Assembly: GCF_019104745.1 (NCBI RefSeq)
Contig: NZ_JAHRWL010000001.1
Coordinates: 2,188,325-2,252,324 of the forward strand
DNA length: 64,000 nt
Direction: 5' to 3'
Source: Thalassococcus arenae
Lineage (GTDB): Bacteria; Pseudomonadota; Alphaproteobacteria; Rhodobacterales; Rhodobacteraceae
Positions 1 through 9,075 of this stretch are shown here, piece by piece. The notes under the pieces are model-generated. The model did no database searches. It saw only the letters and a program-made list of their open reading frames with translations, and was not told the origin of the DNA. Position 1 is the stretch's first letter; the number at the start of each line of letters is the position of its first letter. Made by a program: the position numbers and the translations under genes.

Positions 1-616
1 CGAAGAAAAAGGTGGTCGCGGTCAGGATCAGCATCGTGGTGTAGGCGACGGGGTGGGCCTGTCCGGTCACCAGGTCCGACAACAGCGTCGGCGCATCGGC
101 AAAGTAGAACACCCAGGCGCCCCCTGTGGCCAGCCCGATCAGGAACCAGGCGGTCCATTTCGTCACGCGCAGGCGCACCTTGCGGAAATCCAGTTTCTTC
201 TGCCGGTGCAGGCGCAGCCGCGCGTTGCGGTCGCCTTCGATCCAACGTTCGACGGCCATGAACAGATCGGTCCAGACGGTTTGCGGGCAGGCATAGCCGC
301 ACCAGACCCGGCCTAGCGCCGAGGTGAACAGGAACAGCCCGAGCCCCGCCATGATCAGCAGGCCGGCGACGAAATAGAACTCGTGCGGCCAGATCTCGAT
401 CCAGAAGAAGAAGAACCGCCGGTTCGCCAGGTCGACCAGCACTGCCTGGTCGGGCAGTTGCGGGCCACGGTCCCAGCGGATCCAGGGCGTCACGTAATAA
501 ATGCCCAGCGTGATGATCATGATGATCCATTTCAGGTTCCGGAACGTGCCGGAGACCCGCTTCGGAAAGATCGGCTCGCGCGAGGCGTAGAGCGAGGGGG
601 GGGTGGCGTCGGACAA
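1..616 (-). CDS. ccoG: Cytochrome c oxidase accessory protein CcoG (RdxA/FixG), N-terminal part
   Basis: This is the first ~205 residues of a membrane ferredoxin-like protein needed for maturation of cbb3 oxidase, probably through copper handling; the rest runs off the left edge. Hydrophobic segments are visible near residues 30-45, 80-100 and later. The family motif WCGYACPQ is at about 105-112. The only start after the in-frame upstream stop is TTG (616-614), giving MSDATPPSLYASREPIFPKR, with a GGAG about 12 bases upstream. It lies downstream of ccoNOQP on the same strand with its own FNR box, as expected for a ccoGHIS operon. Family assignment is firm; the TTG start is inferred. Confidence 0.93.
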   Translation of the reverse strand, partial: MSDATPPSLYASREPIFPKRVSGTFRNLKWIIMIITLGIYYVTPWIRWDRGPQLPDQAVLVDLANRRFFFFWIEIWPHEFYFVAGLLIMAGLGLFLFTSALGRVWCGYACPQTVWTDLFMAVERWIEGDRNARLRLHRQKKLDFRKVRLRVTKWTAWFLIGLATGGAWVFYFADAPTLLSDLVTGQAHPVAYTTMLILTATTFFF

Positions 617-683
617 GAGAGGAATCGCTCCGATGACAAATCAGCGGTTTCGCATGTTTTCCCAGCCCCGTGCGTCCGCAGCA

Positions 684-697
684 TTGACCTGAGTCAA
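684..697. promoter_or_regulatory. FNR/FnrL box upstream of ccoG
   Basis: The sequence TTGACCTGAGTCAA is a perfect TTGAC-N4-GTCAA dyad centred about 75 bases before the ccoG start. It matches the FnrL consensus of Rhodobacterales and implies oxygen-responsive expression of the ccoG operon separately from ccoNOQP. Confidence 0.85.
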
Positions 698-753
698 AAA
701 ACTGAATCGCGGATTCACTTTTCGCGGATATGGGCTAGTTTTCTTGTGCAGAC

Positions 754-824
754 GCGCCGATGCCCCTGGAAACGCGCGAACAGGACGGGGCATCGGCGCT
801 GGCCCGAGGCCCTGGGGCCTCGGG
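754..824. repeat. Two inverted repeats between ccoP and ccoG
   Basis: A 13-bp perfect inverted repeat (754-766 with 787-799, 20-base loop, core CGCCGATGCCCC) is followed by a second hairpin, CCCGAGGCC with GGCCTCGGG (803-824). Both fall in the 3' untranslated region of ccoP. Neither is followed by a clear T tract in the minus direction, so they may terminate poorly or may protect the 3' end of the ccoNOQP mRNA. Confidence 0.6.
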
Positions 825-830
825 ATCCGT

Positions 831-1727
831 TTATTCGGCGGGGGCTTCGCCGCCGCCGAGGCTGTGGACATAAGCCGACACGGCGCGGATTTCGGCTTCG
901 GACAGGCGGTTCTGCCAACCCGGCATCACGCCATAGCGCGAATAGTACACCGTTTCGCGGATCGTGTCGAAATCGCCGCCGTAAAGCCAGATCGCGTCGG
1001 CCAGGTTCGGCGCGCCCTGCGTGCGGTCGCCTTCTGCGGCTTCGCCGTGGCAGGCCGCGCAATTGTCCGCATAGACCTGCGCACCGGCCTCGACCATCGA
1101 GCCATCCTGCGGCTCGCCCGATAGCGACATCACGTAGTTGACCACCTGGTCGATCTGTTCGTCTTCCAGCAATTCGTCGCGGCCGAAGGCGGGCATCTCG
1201 GAATAGCGGGCGTCGCCGTATTCCTCGTTGCGGATGCCATAGCTGATCGTGGTGTGGATCGCTTCGATATCGCCGCCCCAGAGCCAGTCGTCATCCAGCA
1301 GGTTGGGATAGCCCGCGGCCCATCCTTCCTGGCTGGACCCCGCGGCACCGGACCCGTGGCACTGCACGCACCAGCTGCGGAAGACCGCGGCGCCGGCATT
1401 CTGGGCGTAGGTCTGCAATTCCGGCGTTGCGGCGATCTGCGTCAGTTCGGCCGAGGCCAGCTGTTCGTTGATCGCGGCGTTTGCCTCTTCCACACGGGCG
1501 ATGTCGGCGGCGACTTCGGCGCGCGTCGAATACCCCAGCAGACCCGGCGTCGCCGCCTTGATCCCCGGCCATGCGGGATAGGCGATGGTATAGCCGATCC
1601 CCCAGACGATGGTGATGTAGAAGGTCCACAACCACCATTTCGGCAATGGCTTGTTGTATTCCTTGATGCCGTCCCACTGGTGGCCGGTCGTCTCGTAGTC
1701 GAGATCGTCGTCTTGCTTTTTGCTCAT
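831..1727 (-). CDS. ccoP: cbb3-type cytochrome c oxidase subunit III (diheme), CcoP
   Basis: A 298-residue diheme cytochrome c that passes electrons from soluble c-type cytochromes to CcoO/CcoN. There is one membrane anchor near residues 32-50. Two c-heme sites are visible: CVQCH at 120-124 and CAACH at 223-227. The N-terminal [12 protein letters not shown] segment is typical of CcoP. Its start overlaps the ccoQ stop by four bases (ATGA), so the two are translationally coupled. It is the last gene of ccoNOQP. Confidence 0.97.
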   Translation of the reverse strand: MSKKQDDDLDYETTGHQWDGIKEYNKPLPKWWLWTFYITIVWGIGYTIAYPAWPGIKAATPGLLGYSTRAEVAADIARVEEANAAINEQLASAELTQIAATPELQTYAQNAGAAVFRSWCVQCHGSGAAGSSQEGWAAGYPNLLDDDWLWGGDIEAIHTTISYGIRNEEYGDARYSEMPAFGRDELLEDEQIDQVVNYVMSLSGEPQDGSMVEAGAQVYADNCAACHGEAAEGDRTQGAPNLADAIWLYGGDFDTIRETVYYSRYGVMPGWQNRLSEAEIRAVSAYVHSLGGGEAPAE

Positions 1728-1906
1728 TGCCCGGCCTCCTTCGGAGCAGGTTTGTCTTCATGTCTGAAGGGGATGTCGGCCACGTCCCGGTGCACCTCGT
1801 TGGATCCGGGCCGGAAGGCCCAGATCACGATGCCGAGGAAGAAGGCGAACATCGCCAGTAGCGCCCAGCTGTCGGCCAGTTCGCGCAGGAAGCTGTAGGT
1901 TTCCAT
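1724..1906 (-). CDS. ccoQ: cbb3-type cytochrome oxidase small subunit CcoQ
   Basis: A 60-residue single-pass membrane protein (hydrophobic about 12-31, then FRPGS) that stabilises the cbb3 complex. Size, position between ccoO and ccoP, and the charged cytoplasmic tail fit the CcoQ/FixQ family. It starts 12 bases after the ccoO stop and overlaps ccoP by four bases. A GGAGG lies just before its ATG. Confidence 0.93.
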   Translation of the reverse strand: METYSFLRELADSWALLAMFAFFLGIVIWAFRPGSNEVHRDVADIPFRHEDKPAPKEAGQ

Positions 1907-1918
1907 ATCCGGTCCTCC

Positions 1919-2647
1919 TCAGCGGCTGGCGTCGGGCGTGAAGGTCGAGAAATCGACCAGCGTGCCCAACATCTGCATGTAGGCGATCAGCGCATCGGCT
2001 TCGGACACCCCCGGCTGACCGTCGAAGTTGCGCACGTTGACCTTGTCACCGTAGCGCTCCAGCAGCCCGTCATAGTCGCTGTCCGGATCCGCCTGCGCCA
2101 GGAAGTCCGCCTGAGCGGCCTCGATCATCTCGTCGGTGTAGGGCACACCGACAAAGGCGTTCGTGGCCAGCAGGTCCTGCACGTATTTGCCGTCGATCAG
2201 CTTGGCTTCGAGATAGCCGTATTTCGGCATCACCGATTCCGGCACCACCGATTGCGGGCTGCGCAGGTGGTCGACATGCCATTCGTCCGAATAGCGGCCG
2301 CCGACACGGGCCAGGTCGGGCCCGGTGCGCTTGGAGCCCCACTGGAACGGATGATCGTATTGCGATTCAGCCGCCAGCGAGTAATGGCCATAGCGTTCGA
2401 CCTCGTCCCGCATCGGGCGGATCATCTGGCTGTGGCAGACATAGCAGCCTTCGCGCAGATAGATTTCCCGTCCGGTCAGTTCCAGCGGCGTGTAGGGGCG
2501 CATGCCCTCGACATCCTCGATCGTGTTCTCGAGGTAGAAGAGCGGCACGATCTGGACCAGACCACCCACCGTCACCGCCAGGAAGGCGAAGATGGCCAGC
2601 AGCGTGACGTTGGTTTCCAGCGCCTTGTGCTTATCGAGAATTGCCAT
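1919..2647 (-). CDS. ccoO: cbb3-type cytochrome c oxidase subunit II (monoheme), CcoO
   Basis: A 242-residue membrane-anchored monoheme cytochrome c. The anchor is near residues 15-35, followed by the heme motif CYVCH at 68-72 and SQMIRP, which is strongly conserved in FixO/CcoO. It lies 12 bases after ccoN and is preceded by an AGGAGG ribosome site. It relays electrons from CcoP to the CcoN active site. Confidence 0.97.
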   Translation of the reverse strand: MAILDKHKALETNVTLLAIFAFLAVTVGGLVQIVPLFYLENTIEDVEGMRPYTPLELTGREIYLREGCYVCHSQMIRPMRDEVERYGHYSLAAESQYDHPFQWGSKRTGPDLARVGGRYSDEWHVDHLRSPQSVVPESVMPKYGYLEAKLIDGKYVQDLLATNAFVGVPYTDEMIEAAQADFLAQADPDSDYDGLLERYGDKVNVRNFDGQPGVSEADALIAYMQMLGTLVDFSTFTPDASR

Positions 2648-2659
2648 TGTCCGTCCTCC

Positions 2660-4276
2660 TTATTCGGCCGGCGTGGCATGGGCGCGGGCGACGTCGGCTT
2701 CGACAGCCGGGCCGCGGGTCGCGGTCATCCACAGGTTATAGGCCATGATCACGGCACCGGTGACGAACAGCACACCGCCCAGGGCGCGCACCACGTACAT
2801 CGGGAACTTGGCGCCCACGGTGTCGGCGAACGAGTTCACCAGGAAGCCGTTGGCATCCACTTCGCGCCACATCAGGCCCTCCATGATGCCGGTCACCCAC
2901 ATCGACGCGGCGTAGAGCACGATGCCGATGGTCGCGAGCCAGAAGTGCCAGGAGACCAGGCTGAGGCTGTAGAGCCGTTCGCGGTTCCACAGTTTCGGCA
3001 CCAGGAAGTAGAGCGCGCCGAAGGTGATCATGCCGTTCCAGCCCAGAGCGCCGGAATGCACGTGGCCGATCGTCCAGTCGGTGTAGTGCGACAGCGAGTT
3101 GACCGCGCGGATCGACATCATCGGGCCTTCGAAGGTCGACATGCCGTAGAAGCCGACCGAGATCACCATCATCCGGATCACCGGGTCGGTGCGCAGCTTG
3201 TCCCAGGCGCCCGACAGCGTCATCAGGCCGTTGATCATGCCACCCCAGGACGGCATCCACAGCACGACCGAGAACACCATACCCAGCGTCGAGGCCCAGT
3301 CGGGCAGCGCGGTGTAGTGCAGGTGGTGCGGACCGGCCCAGATGTAGATGAAGATCAGCGCCCAGAAGTGGATGATCGACAGCTTGTAGCTGAAGACCGG
3401 GCGTTCGGCCTGCTTGGGGATGAAGTAGTACATCATGCCCAAAAAGCCCGCGGTCAGGAAAAAGCCCACCGCGTTGTGGCCGTACCACCATTGCGTCATG
3501 GCATCCTGCACGCCCGAGAAGACCTGCACCGACTTGGAGCCGAAGATCGAGACCGGGATCGCGAGGTTGTTGAAGACGTGCAGCATTGCCACGGTCAGGA
3601 TGAAGCTCAGGAAGAACCAGTTGGCCACGTAGATGTGGGGTTCCTTGCGCTTGACGATGGTGCCGACGAAGACCGCCAGATAGGCCAGCCAGACCACGGT
3701 CAGCCACAGGTCGACATACCATTCCGGCTCGGCGTATTCCTTGGCGTGGGTCGAACCCAGCAGGTAGCCGGTCGCGGCCAGAACGATGACAAGCTGGTAG
3801 CCCCAGAACACGAACCACGCCAGGTTCCCGCCCCACAACCGCGCCGCGCTGGTGCGCTGCACGACGTAGAACGAGGTCGCGATCAACGCGTTGCCGCCGA
3901 AGGCGAAGATGACCGCCGACGTGTGCAGCGGGCGCAGCCGGCCGAAGTTCATGTAGCCCTGCGCCCATTCGAAGTTGAGCGTCGGAAAGGCGAGCTGAAA
4001 CGCGATCCATGTGCCGACCAGAAACCCGATCACCCCCCAGAAGGTCGTGGCGATCACCCCGGCTCGGACGACATCGTCCATGTATTCATGTTCCAGCGAT
4101 CCTGCGGCCAGCGCCGGCTCGTCGGTTCTGCGCAGGGTCCAGAGAAACAGCCCGGCGGCCACGAGCATCACGATGATCGCATGCACGAGATAAGCCAGAT
4201 CACGGGCGTAGTTCGCCGCGATCATCGCCAGGACCGTAATCAGACCAAGCACGATCAGCTTGATATAATTGGTCAT
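2660..4276 (-). CDS. ccoN: cbb3-type cytochrome c oxidase catalytic subunit I, CcoN
   Basis: The 538-residue heme-copper catalytic subunit reduces oxygen with high affinity under microaerobic conditions. About 12 membrane spans carry conserved histidine segments, including [27 protein letters not shown] and [15 protein letters not shown] place the start at [11 protein letters not shown] because GAAGGGAC sits 6-12 bases upstream; an upstream in-frame extension lacks a ribosome site. It leads the ccoNOQP operon, transcribed away from the stress-protein gene, with two FNR boxes between them. Confidence 0.97.
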   Translation of the reverse strand: MTNYIKLIVLGLITVLAMIAANYARDLAYLVHAIIVMLVAAGLFLWTLRRTDEPALAAGSLEHEYMDDVVRAGVIATTFWGVIGFLVGTWIAFQLAFPTLNFEWAQGYMNFGRLRPLHTSAVIFAFGGNALIATSFYVVQRTSAARLWGGNLAWFVFWGYQLVIVLAATGYLLGSTHAKEYAEPEWYVDLWLTVVWLAYLAVFVGTIVKRKEPHIYVANWFFLSFILTVAMLHVFNNLAIPVSIFGSKSVQVFSGVQDAMTQWWYGHNAVGFFLTAGFLGMMYYFIPKQAERPVFSYKLSIIHFWALIFIYIWAGPHHLHYTALPDWASTLGMVFSVVLWMPSWGGMINGLMTLSGAWDKLRTDPVIRMMVISVGFYGMSTFEGPMMSIRAVNSLSHYTDWTIGHVHSGALGWNGMITFGALYFLVPKLWNRERLYSLSLVSWHFWLATIGIVLYAASMWVTGIMEGLMWREVDANGFLVNSFADTVGAKFPMYVVRALGGVLFVTGAVIMAYNLWMTATRGPAVEADVARAHATPAE

Positions 4277-4368
4277 TTTGCGTCCCTTCGTCAGTCCCGC
4301 ACGATTCGAATGCCCGTGCGGGCGTTTGTCTTCTGACCCGGTTCTGCGGAAATCGATCAAAGTGAACC

Positions 4369-4382
4369 TTGATCTGCATCAA
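4369..4382. promoter_or_regulatory. FNR/FnrL box, ccoN-proximal
   Basis: TTGATCTGCATCAA is a perfect TTGAT-N4-ATCAA dyad centred about 100 bases upstream of the ccoN start. With an activator-type position (-41.5) the ccoN transcript would start near 4334, leaving a leader of about 58 bases. Confidence 0.85.
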
Positions 4383-4400
4383 TAGACGGACCGGGTGGGT

Positions 4401-4414
4401 TTGACGTTGGTCAA
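4401..4414. promoter_or_regulatory. FNR/FnrL box, usp-proximal
   Basis: TTGACGTTGGTCAA is a second full dyad, 32 bases centre-to-centre (about three helical turns) from the ccoN-proximal box. It is centred about 73 bases before the stress-protein ATG at 4481, suitable for activation in that direction. Confidence 0.8.
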
Positions 4415-4480
4415 GGTGCGACCATTCGCGCCGGTCTAGCGTGCCGTCGAGAGTAGCAAATGCCCGAGGGAGCCCACTTC

Positions 4481-5320
4481 ATGGCCTACAAGACAATCCT
4501 CACCGTCGTCACCGATCCCGAATTGATCGATTCGACCCTTTCGCATGCCGTCAGCATGGCCGCCGGTCTGGATGCGCATCTGGATGTGCTTTGTTTCGGC
4601 GTCGATCGCACGCAGACGGGGTACTACTATGCCGGTGCGAACGCGATCGTCCTGCAGGAAACGCTGACCCGGGCGACCGGCGAGGCCAAGGAAATGGCGG
4701 TGCGGGCCAAGGCGCTTCTGAAAGGCGCCGATTGCCGCTGGGCCGTGGATGAAGGCGTCGCGCAACTGGCCGATATCGGTCGCCACGTGGCCGGTCGCGC
4801 GCGGTTCTGCGACCTGGCGATCCTGCCCAAACCCTATGGCAAGGATCGCGGCGTCGAACTGGAACCGGTGATCGAAGGCGCCTTGTTCGAAGGCCAGGTG
4901 CCGGTTCTGGTGGTGCCGGATTCGGTGGAGCCGAAGGCAAGCCCCGAGCGCATCGTGCTGGGCTGGAACGAAAGCAACGAAGCGCTGCGCGCCGTGCGCG
5001 CGGCGATGCCGATGCTGATCGCCGCGGATACGGTTCATGTCGTCGTGATCGATCCGCCCAAGCATGGTCCGAACCGCTCGGACCCCGGCGGTCAGCTGTC
5101 GCAATTCCTGGCGCGCCACGGTGTGCGGCCGGAAATCGATGTCCTGTCCAAGACCATGCCGCGGGTGTCGGATATCCTGATGCGCCACGTCATGGACGTG
5201 AACGCCGACATGATCGTGATGGGCGCCTATGGCCATTCGCGGTTCCGCGAGGCGATCCTGGGCGGCGCGACGCGCAACATGCTGGAACAGGCCGAGGTCA
5301 GCGTGTTCATGGCGCATTGA
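4481..5320 (+). CDS. Universal stress protein, tandem Usp domains
   Basis: A 279-residue protein with two Usp folds. The second half ends with the nucleotide-binding signature GAYGHSRFREAILGGATRNM; the first half (ending near VPVLVVPD) has lost it. I chose ATG 4481 (MAYKTILTVV) over ATG 4460 because CGAGGGAG lies 9 bases before it and the family begins with this strand. It is divergent from ccoN with shared FNR boxes, so it is probably induced at low oxygen. Usp genes occupy this position beside cco/fnrL in other Rhodobacterales. Its exact role is unknown. Confidence 0.9.
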   Translation: MAYKTILTVVTDPELIDSTLSHAVSMAAGLDAHLDVLCFGVDRTQTGYYYAGANAIVLQETLTRATGEAKEMAVRAKALLKGADCRWAVDEGVAQLADIGRHVAGRARFCDLAILPKPYGKDRGVELEPVIEGALFEGQVPVLVVPDSVEPKASPERIVLGWNESNEALRAVRAAMPMLIAADTVHVVVIDPPKHGPNRSDPGGQLSQFLARHGVRPEIDVLSKTMPRVSDILMRHVMDVNADMIVMGAYGHSRFREAILGGATRNMLEQAEVSVFMAH

Positions 5321-5342
5321 TCGCGGGATGACGGGCGCCGCT

Positions 5343-5365
5343 CGCCCCGGGTCAAGCCCGGGGCG
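5343..5365. repeat. GC-rich palindromic intergenic repeat
   Basis: CGCCCCGGG-TCAAG-CCCGGGGCG forms a perfect 9-bp stem with a 5-base loop, just after the stress-protein stop. From memory, palindromes around CCCCGGGTCAAGCCCGGGG recur in intergenic DNA of many alphaproteobacteria. No T tract follows, so it may be an mRNA-end element rather than an intrinsic terminator. Confidence 0.55.
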
Positions 5366-5449
5366 TCGCCCCGCCCGCCGTCCCGCCACCCGGCGTTTTG
5401 AACGACTCGCGCAGCATGCAATGATCGTGACCTTTCAGGAGGGCACGAC

Positions 5450-5866
5450 ATGCTTCGGACCTATGACAGGACCTTGATTTCGAACGGCAACCCGATGGAG
5501 GCCATCGTCGGCTTCAGCCGCGCGGTGCGCGTGGGGCCTTATGTCTCGGTCGGCGGGACGGCCCCGGTGGGAGCGGACGGCAAGACGGTGGGGATAGGTG
5601 ATGTCGCCGCCCAGACCCGGCGCTGCATCGAGATCATCCGGGACGCGCTGGAACAGGCCGGTTCGGGGTTGCACGATGTGGTGCGCACCCGCGTGATCCT
5701 GACCGACATCGCCAACTGGAAGGCCGCGATCGACGTCCGCAAGGAGTATTTCCGCGACGTCCGGCCCGTCGACACGATCATGGCCGTATCGGGTTTCGTC
5801 AATCCGGAATGGCTTGTGGAGTTCGAAGCGGATGCGGTGATCGCCGGCTGGGCCGGCGATCCGTGA
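5450..5866 (+). CDS. RidA family protein (YjgF/YER057c/UK114)
   Basis: A 138-residue single-domain RidA-family protein; the family hydrolyses reactive enamine/imine intermediates or related substrates. The C-terminal half carries the typical GSGLHDVVRTRVILTDIANW and FVNPEWLVEFEADAVI segments. The ribosome site TCAGGAGGG precedes the ATG. It ends three bases before the convergent fnrL stop. The longer N-terminal loop suggests a RidA subgroup other than the housekeeping enzyme, so the substrate is not assigned. Confidence 0.88.
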   Translation: MLRTYDRTLISNGNPMEAIVGFSRAVRVGPYVSVGGTAPVGADGKTVGIGDVAAQTRRCIEIIRDALEQAGSGLHDVVRTRVILTDIANWKAAIDVRKEYFRDVRPVDTIMAVSGFVNPEWLVEFEADAVIAGWAGDP

Positions 5867-5869
5867 CGG

Positions 5870-6616
5870 TCAGGCCAGAATGCCGCCGTCGGTGTCGTCG
5901 CCGGCTTCTTCCAGCAGGCGACCCATGTCGGGAACGGTCACGTGGCGCTTGCCTTCCAGCACGATCACGCCGTCTTTCTTCAGCGCCGATATCTGACGGC
6001 TGACGGTTTCCAGCGTCAGGCCCAGGTAATCGGCCATCGCCTCGCGCGTGAGCGGCAGATCGAAGACGATCCTGCCCGATCCGGAGGTTTTGTGAAGCGC
6101 CGAGTCGCGCTGCGCGATGATCGCCAGAAGCGAGGCGATCTTTTCCCGCGCCGTCTTGCGACCCAGAACCAGCATCCATTCGCGCGCCGCGTCCAGTTCG
6201 TCCAGGGTCATCTCCAGAAGGCGCTGCGCGATATGCGGCGTGTTCGCCATCAGCGTTTCGAACGGTGCCTTGCGGAAGCAGCACATCACCAGGTCGGTTG
6301 TCGCCACCACGTCATAGGCCGCGGTGTCGCGTCCCGGGCGCCCCATGAAATCCGACGGCAGCAGAAGGCCGACCATCTGGGTGCGGCCGTCTTCCATCGT
6401 TTGGGTCAGCGTCGCGATTCCCGAAACGACCGAGGCGACGAAATCCATCCGGTCGCCCGACCAGATCACCGGCTGTCCGGCTTCGAACTTGCGGTAATAC
6501 TTGATCTCTTCGAGCCGATCCAATTCGTCGGACTCGCAGCGGGCGCAGACCGCGCGATGACGGATCGGGCAATCCGAGCATTCCTGCGATACGGCAAGGC
6601 TTCGTTCTCTCAGCAT
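5870..6616 (-). CDS. fnrL: Oxygen-sensing Crp/Fnr transcriptional regulator FnrL
   Basis: A 248-residue regulator with a cyclic-nucleotide-like sensor fold and a C-terminal helix-turn-helix (LTREAMADYLGLTLETVSRQ). N-terminal cysteines in ECSDCPIRHRAVCARC and a central Cys pair (MCCF) can hold the 4Fe-4S cluster that senses oxygen. I start it at ATG 6616 (MLRERSL), with AAGGGA 7 bases upstream. A longer TTG start at 6643 would put the FNR box inside the gene. It presumably controls the FNR boxes found at ccoG, ccoN/usp and its own promoter. Confidence 0.95.
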   Translation of the reverse strand: MLRERSLAVSQECSDCPIRHRAVCARCESDELDRLEEIKYYRKFEAGQPVIWSGDRMDFVASVVSGIATLTQTMEDGRTQMVGLLLPSDFMGRPGRDTAAYDVVATTDLVMCCFRKAPFETLMANTPHIAQRLLEMTLDELDAAREWMLVLGRKTAREKIASLLAIIAQRDSALHKTSGSGRIVFDLPLTREAMADYLGLTLETVSRQISALKKDGVIVLEGKRHVTVPDMGRLLEEAGDDTDGGILA

Positions 6617-6629
6617 CGGCTGTCCCTTG

Positions 6630-6643
6630 TTGATCTGGGTCAA
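6630..6643. promoter_or_regulatory. FNR/FnrL box in the fnrL-hemN intergenic region
   Basis: TTGATCTGGGTCAA matches TTGAY-N4-RTCAA. It lies only 14 bases before the fnrL ATG, so bound FnrL would sit on the leader or promoter of its own gene (probable negative autoregulation). It is about 99 bases upstream of hemN, where it could act as an activator site. Confidence 0.82.
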
Positions 6644-6734
6644 GGTCGCGCTCCCCCGATAAACCTAAGTCTAGACTTGAGGTTAAGTAAACACAACTCG
6701 CCGCTGAGGCCCTGAACCACGAAAAAGGCGCGAC

Positions 6735-8090
6735 ATGGTAACGCGAACTCAACTCGGCCGTCTCGGCCTATTCGATGCCAAGGTGCCGCGGTATACCAGC
6801 TATCCGACCGCACCGCATTTCTCGTCCGGTGTCGGCCCGGACATGTTCATGACATGGATCGACTCCATACCTGAAAACGGGCACATCTCGCTGTATCTGC
6901 ATGTGCCCTTCTGCCGCAGGCTGTGCTGGTTCTGCGCCTGCCGCACCCAGGGCACCGCGACATTGTCGCCGGTGCAGTCCTACGTCGAAACGCTGCAGGC
7001 CGAACTGGCGATGCTCAAGGCGCGGCTGCCGCGCGGGGTCAAGCTGTCGCGGCTGCACTGGGGCGGCGGCACACCGACGCTGCTCAGCCCCGACATGATG
7101 AAAAGCCTCATCGCCGCGGTGCGCGACGTCGCCGATTTCGCCGATGATGCCGAGTTTTCGGTCGAGATCGACCCGAACGAGATCGATGCCGAACGGCTGG
7201 ACGCCCTGGCCGCGGGCGGGATGAACCGCGCATCGATCGGCGTGCAGGATTTCAATCCCGACATCCAGCAGACCATCGGCCGGATCCAGGGCTTTGACGT
7301 GACGCGAAAAGCGGTGGACATGATCCGCGAACGCGGCGTGCGCAGCCTGAATGCCGATATCCTGTTCGGTCTGCCCGACCAGTCGAAATCGCGAATCACG
7401 GAAACCGTGCAGAAGCTGCTCAGCTTCTCGCCCGACCGCGTGGCGCTTTACGGCTATGCGCATGTGCCGTGGATGGCCAAGCGCCAGCAATTGATCCCGT
7501 CGGATGCGCTGCCCACGCCGGACGAACGGCTGGCGCTGTTCGAAACCGCGCGGCGCCTGTTCGTGTGGGACGGCTATGCCGAAATCGGGATCGACCACTT
7601 TGCCACCCAGACCGACGGGCTGACCAAAGCTCTGCACGCCGGAACGCTGCGCCGCAATTTCCAGGGCTACACGGACGACAAGGCCGATGTGCTGATCGGC
7701 CTCGGCGCGTCTTCGATCTCGCGTTTCCCGCAGGGTTTCGCGCAGAACGCTTCGGCCACCTCTGCGTATGCCGGGCTGGTGCGCGACGGCAAGTTCGCCA
7801 CCCATCGCGGCCATGTCTTCAGCCCCGACGACAAGATGCGGTCGCGGCTGATCGAGATGGTGATGTGCGACTTCCGCATCGATGCCGAGGAAATCCTGGC
7901 CGAACACGACATTTCCCGCGAAGCGCTGTTCAAGATGTTCCGCGAAGCGAATGCCCGGTTCGAAAACATGCTCAAGATCGACGACGGCGGATTGACCGTC
8001 CCGAAATCGGCGCGGCCCCTGACCCGAATGATCGCGCGCAGCTTCGATGCCTATGATCTGTCCAAGGCGGGGCACAGTTCGGCGATCTGA
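6735..8090 (+). CDS. hemN: Oxygen-independent coproporphyrinogen III oxidase (radical SAM)
   Basis: A 451-residue HemN that decarboxylates coproporphyrinogen III to protoporphyrinogen IX without oxygen. The radical-SAM cluster motif CX3CX2CXC is C60, C64, C67, C69 in PFCRRLCWFCACR, followed by HWGGGTPT. The length matches true HemN rather than HemW. It is divergent from fnrL across an FNR box, so heme supply for the oxidase is linked to low oxygen. It ends 7 bases before the convergent LysR gene. Confidence 0.95.
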   Translation: MVTRTQLGRLGLFDAKVPRYTSYPTAPHFSSGVGPDMFMTWIDSIPENGHISLYLHVPFCRRLCWFCACRTQGTATLSPVQSYVETLQAELAMLKARLPRGVKLSRLHWGGGTPTLLSPDMMKSLIAAVRDVADFADDAEFSVEIDPNEIDAERLDALAAGGMNRASIGVQDFNPDIQQTIGRIQGFDVTRKAVDMIRERGVRSLNADILFGLPDQSKSRITETVQKLLSFSPDRVALYGYAHVPWMAKRQQLIPSDALPTPDERLALFETARRLFVWDGYAEIGIDHFATQTDGLTKALHAGTLRRNFQGYTDDKADVLIGLGASSISRFPQGFAQNASATSAYAGLVRDGKFATHRGHVFSPDDKMRSRLIEMVMCDFRIDAEEILAEHDISREALFKMFREANARFENMLKIDDGGLTVPKSARPLTRMIARSFDAYDLSKAGHSSAI

Positions 8091-8097
8091 GCGCGGA

Positions 8098-8976
8098 TCA
8101 GGCCATTGCGGCCTCTTTCTCCAGCCACCGGATGAAGTGGCGCAGGGCCGGGCGGCGGACGCCCGGTCTTGTCACGACGTGATAGCCCTTGTCGAAATCC
8201 TGTTCATGCAGCACCACCAGCCGGCCCGCCGCCAGGTCGGCTTCGATATTGCTGCGCGCGGTCACGGCCACGCCCTGTCCCTGGCGCGCCGCTTCCAGCA
8301 TCAGGTGGCCGGGCAGGGTGGTGGTGGCCCGGCTGGGCAACGCGGCGAAACTGGCGCCGGCCAGCGATGCGGTGGCCTCGGACGTGCCCAGTTCCAGCAG
8401 CCAGGGCAGGTCGGTCAAATCGTCGGGGCCGGTCACGGTTCGGCCGGCCACCAGCGCGGGCGCCGCCACGACCACCACGGGCGATGGCAGCAACAGGCGC
8501 GATTCGAGCCCCGGCCAAGGCCCCTTGCCATAGCGCAGCGCGATGTCGATACCGCCGGGCTCCAGCGGTTTCACGGCGACGCTGGGGTCGATCATCAGGC
8601 TGATATCGGGGTGGCCGGCGCGGAACGAGGCCAGCCGCGGCATCAGCCAGGATGCCGCCAGCGTCGGTGTGACCGACACCTGCAGCGGCCGGTTGTCCGA
8701 CGTCGCGGTCAGATCGGCGACCGCCTGCGCGATCTGCCCGAACCCCGCCGCCAGCGCCTGCGCCAGCGCGATCCCGTCCGCTGTCAGCGCCATCCGCGCG
8801 CCAGACCGGTCCAGCAGGCTGATCCCCAGATGATGCTCCAACGCGCGCAATTGCTGGCTGATCGCGGCGTGGCTGACATTCAACGCCGCACCGGCGCGTT
8901 TTACCGAACCGGTCTCGGCATAGGCGGAAAAGGCCCGCAAGGCGGTTAGAGGGGGCAGGGCACGCCAGTCGATCAT
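8098..8976 (-). CDS. LysR family transcriptional regulator (GcvA-like)
   Basis: A 292-residue LysR regulator: N-terminal winged helix-turn-helix (about 1-65, with ALNVSHAAISQQLRALEHHLG) and a C-terminal substrate-binding region. The opening LPPLTALRAF is typical of the GcvA/AmpR subgroup. It is divergent from the 45-residue gene at 9076, which is the natural candidate target. The ligand is unknown. Confidence 0.92.
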   Translation of the reverse strand: MIDWRALPPLTALRAFSAYAETGSVKRAGAALNVSHAAISQQLRALEHHLGISLLDRSGARMALTADGIALAQALAAGFGQIAQAVADLTATSDNRPLQVSVTPTLAASWLMPRLASFRAGHPDISLMIDPSVAVKPLEPGGIDIALRYGKGPWPGLESRLLLPSPVVVVAAPALVAGRTVTGPDDLTDLPWLLELGTSEATASLAGASFAALPSRATTTLPGHLMLEAARQGQGVAVTARSNIEADLAAGRLVVLHEQDFDKGYHVVTRPGVRRPALRHFIRWLEKEAAMA

Positions 8977-9075
8977 GTAAGACAGGCTAACACGATGAAT
9001 AACTCGCTGTCTTTGGAATTATCACGTCACAGCGCATGATGGTTGAAGGAAATCGCCATCGAAAGGGAAATCGTG

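Noticed and set aside
6617..6643. Upstream TTG start that would lengthen FnrL by nine residues
   Set aside because: The extension is encoded by the FNR box itself, and the ATG at 6616 has a better ribosome site.
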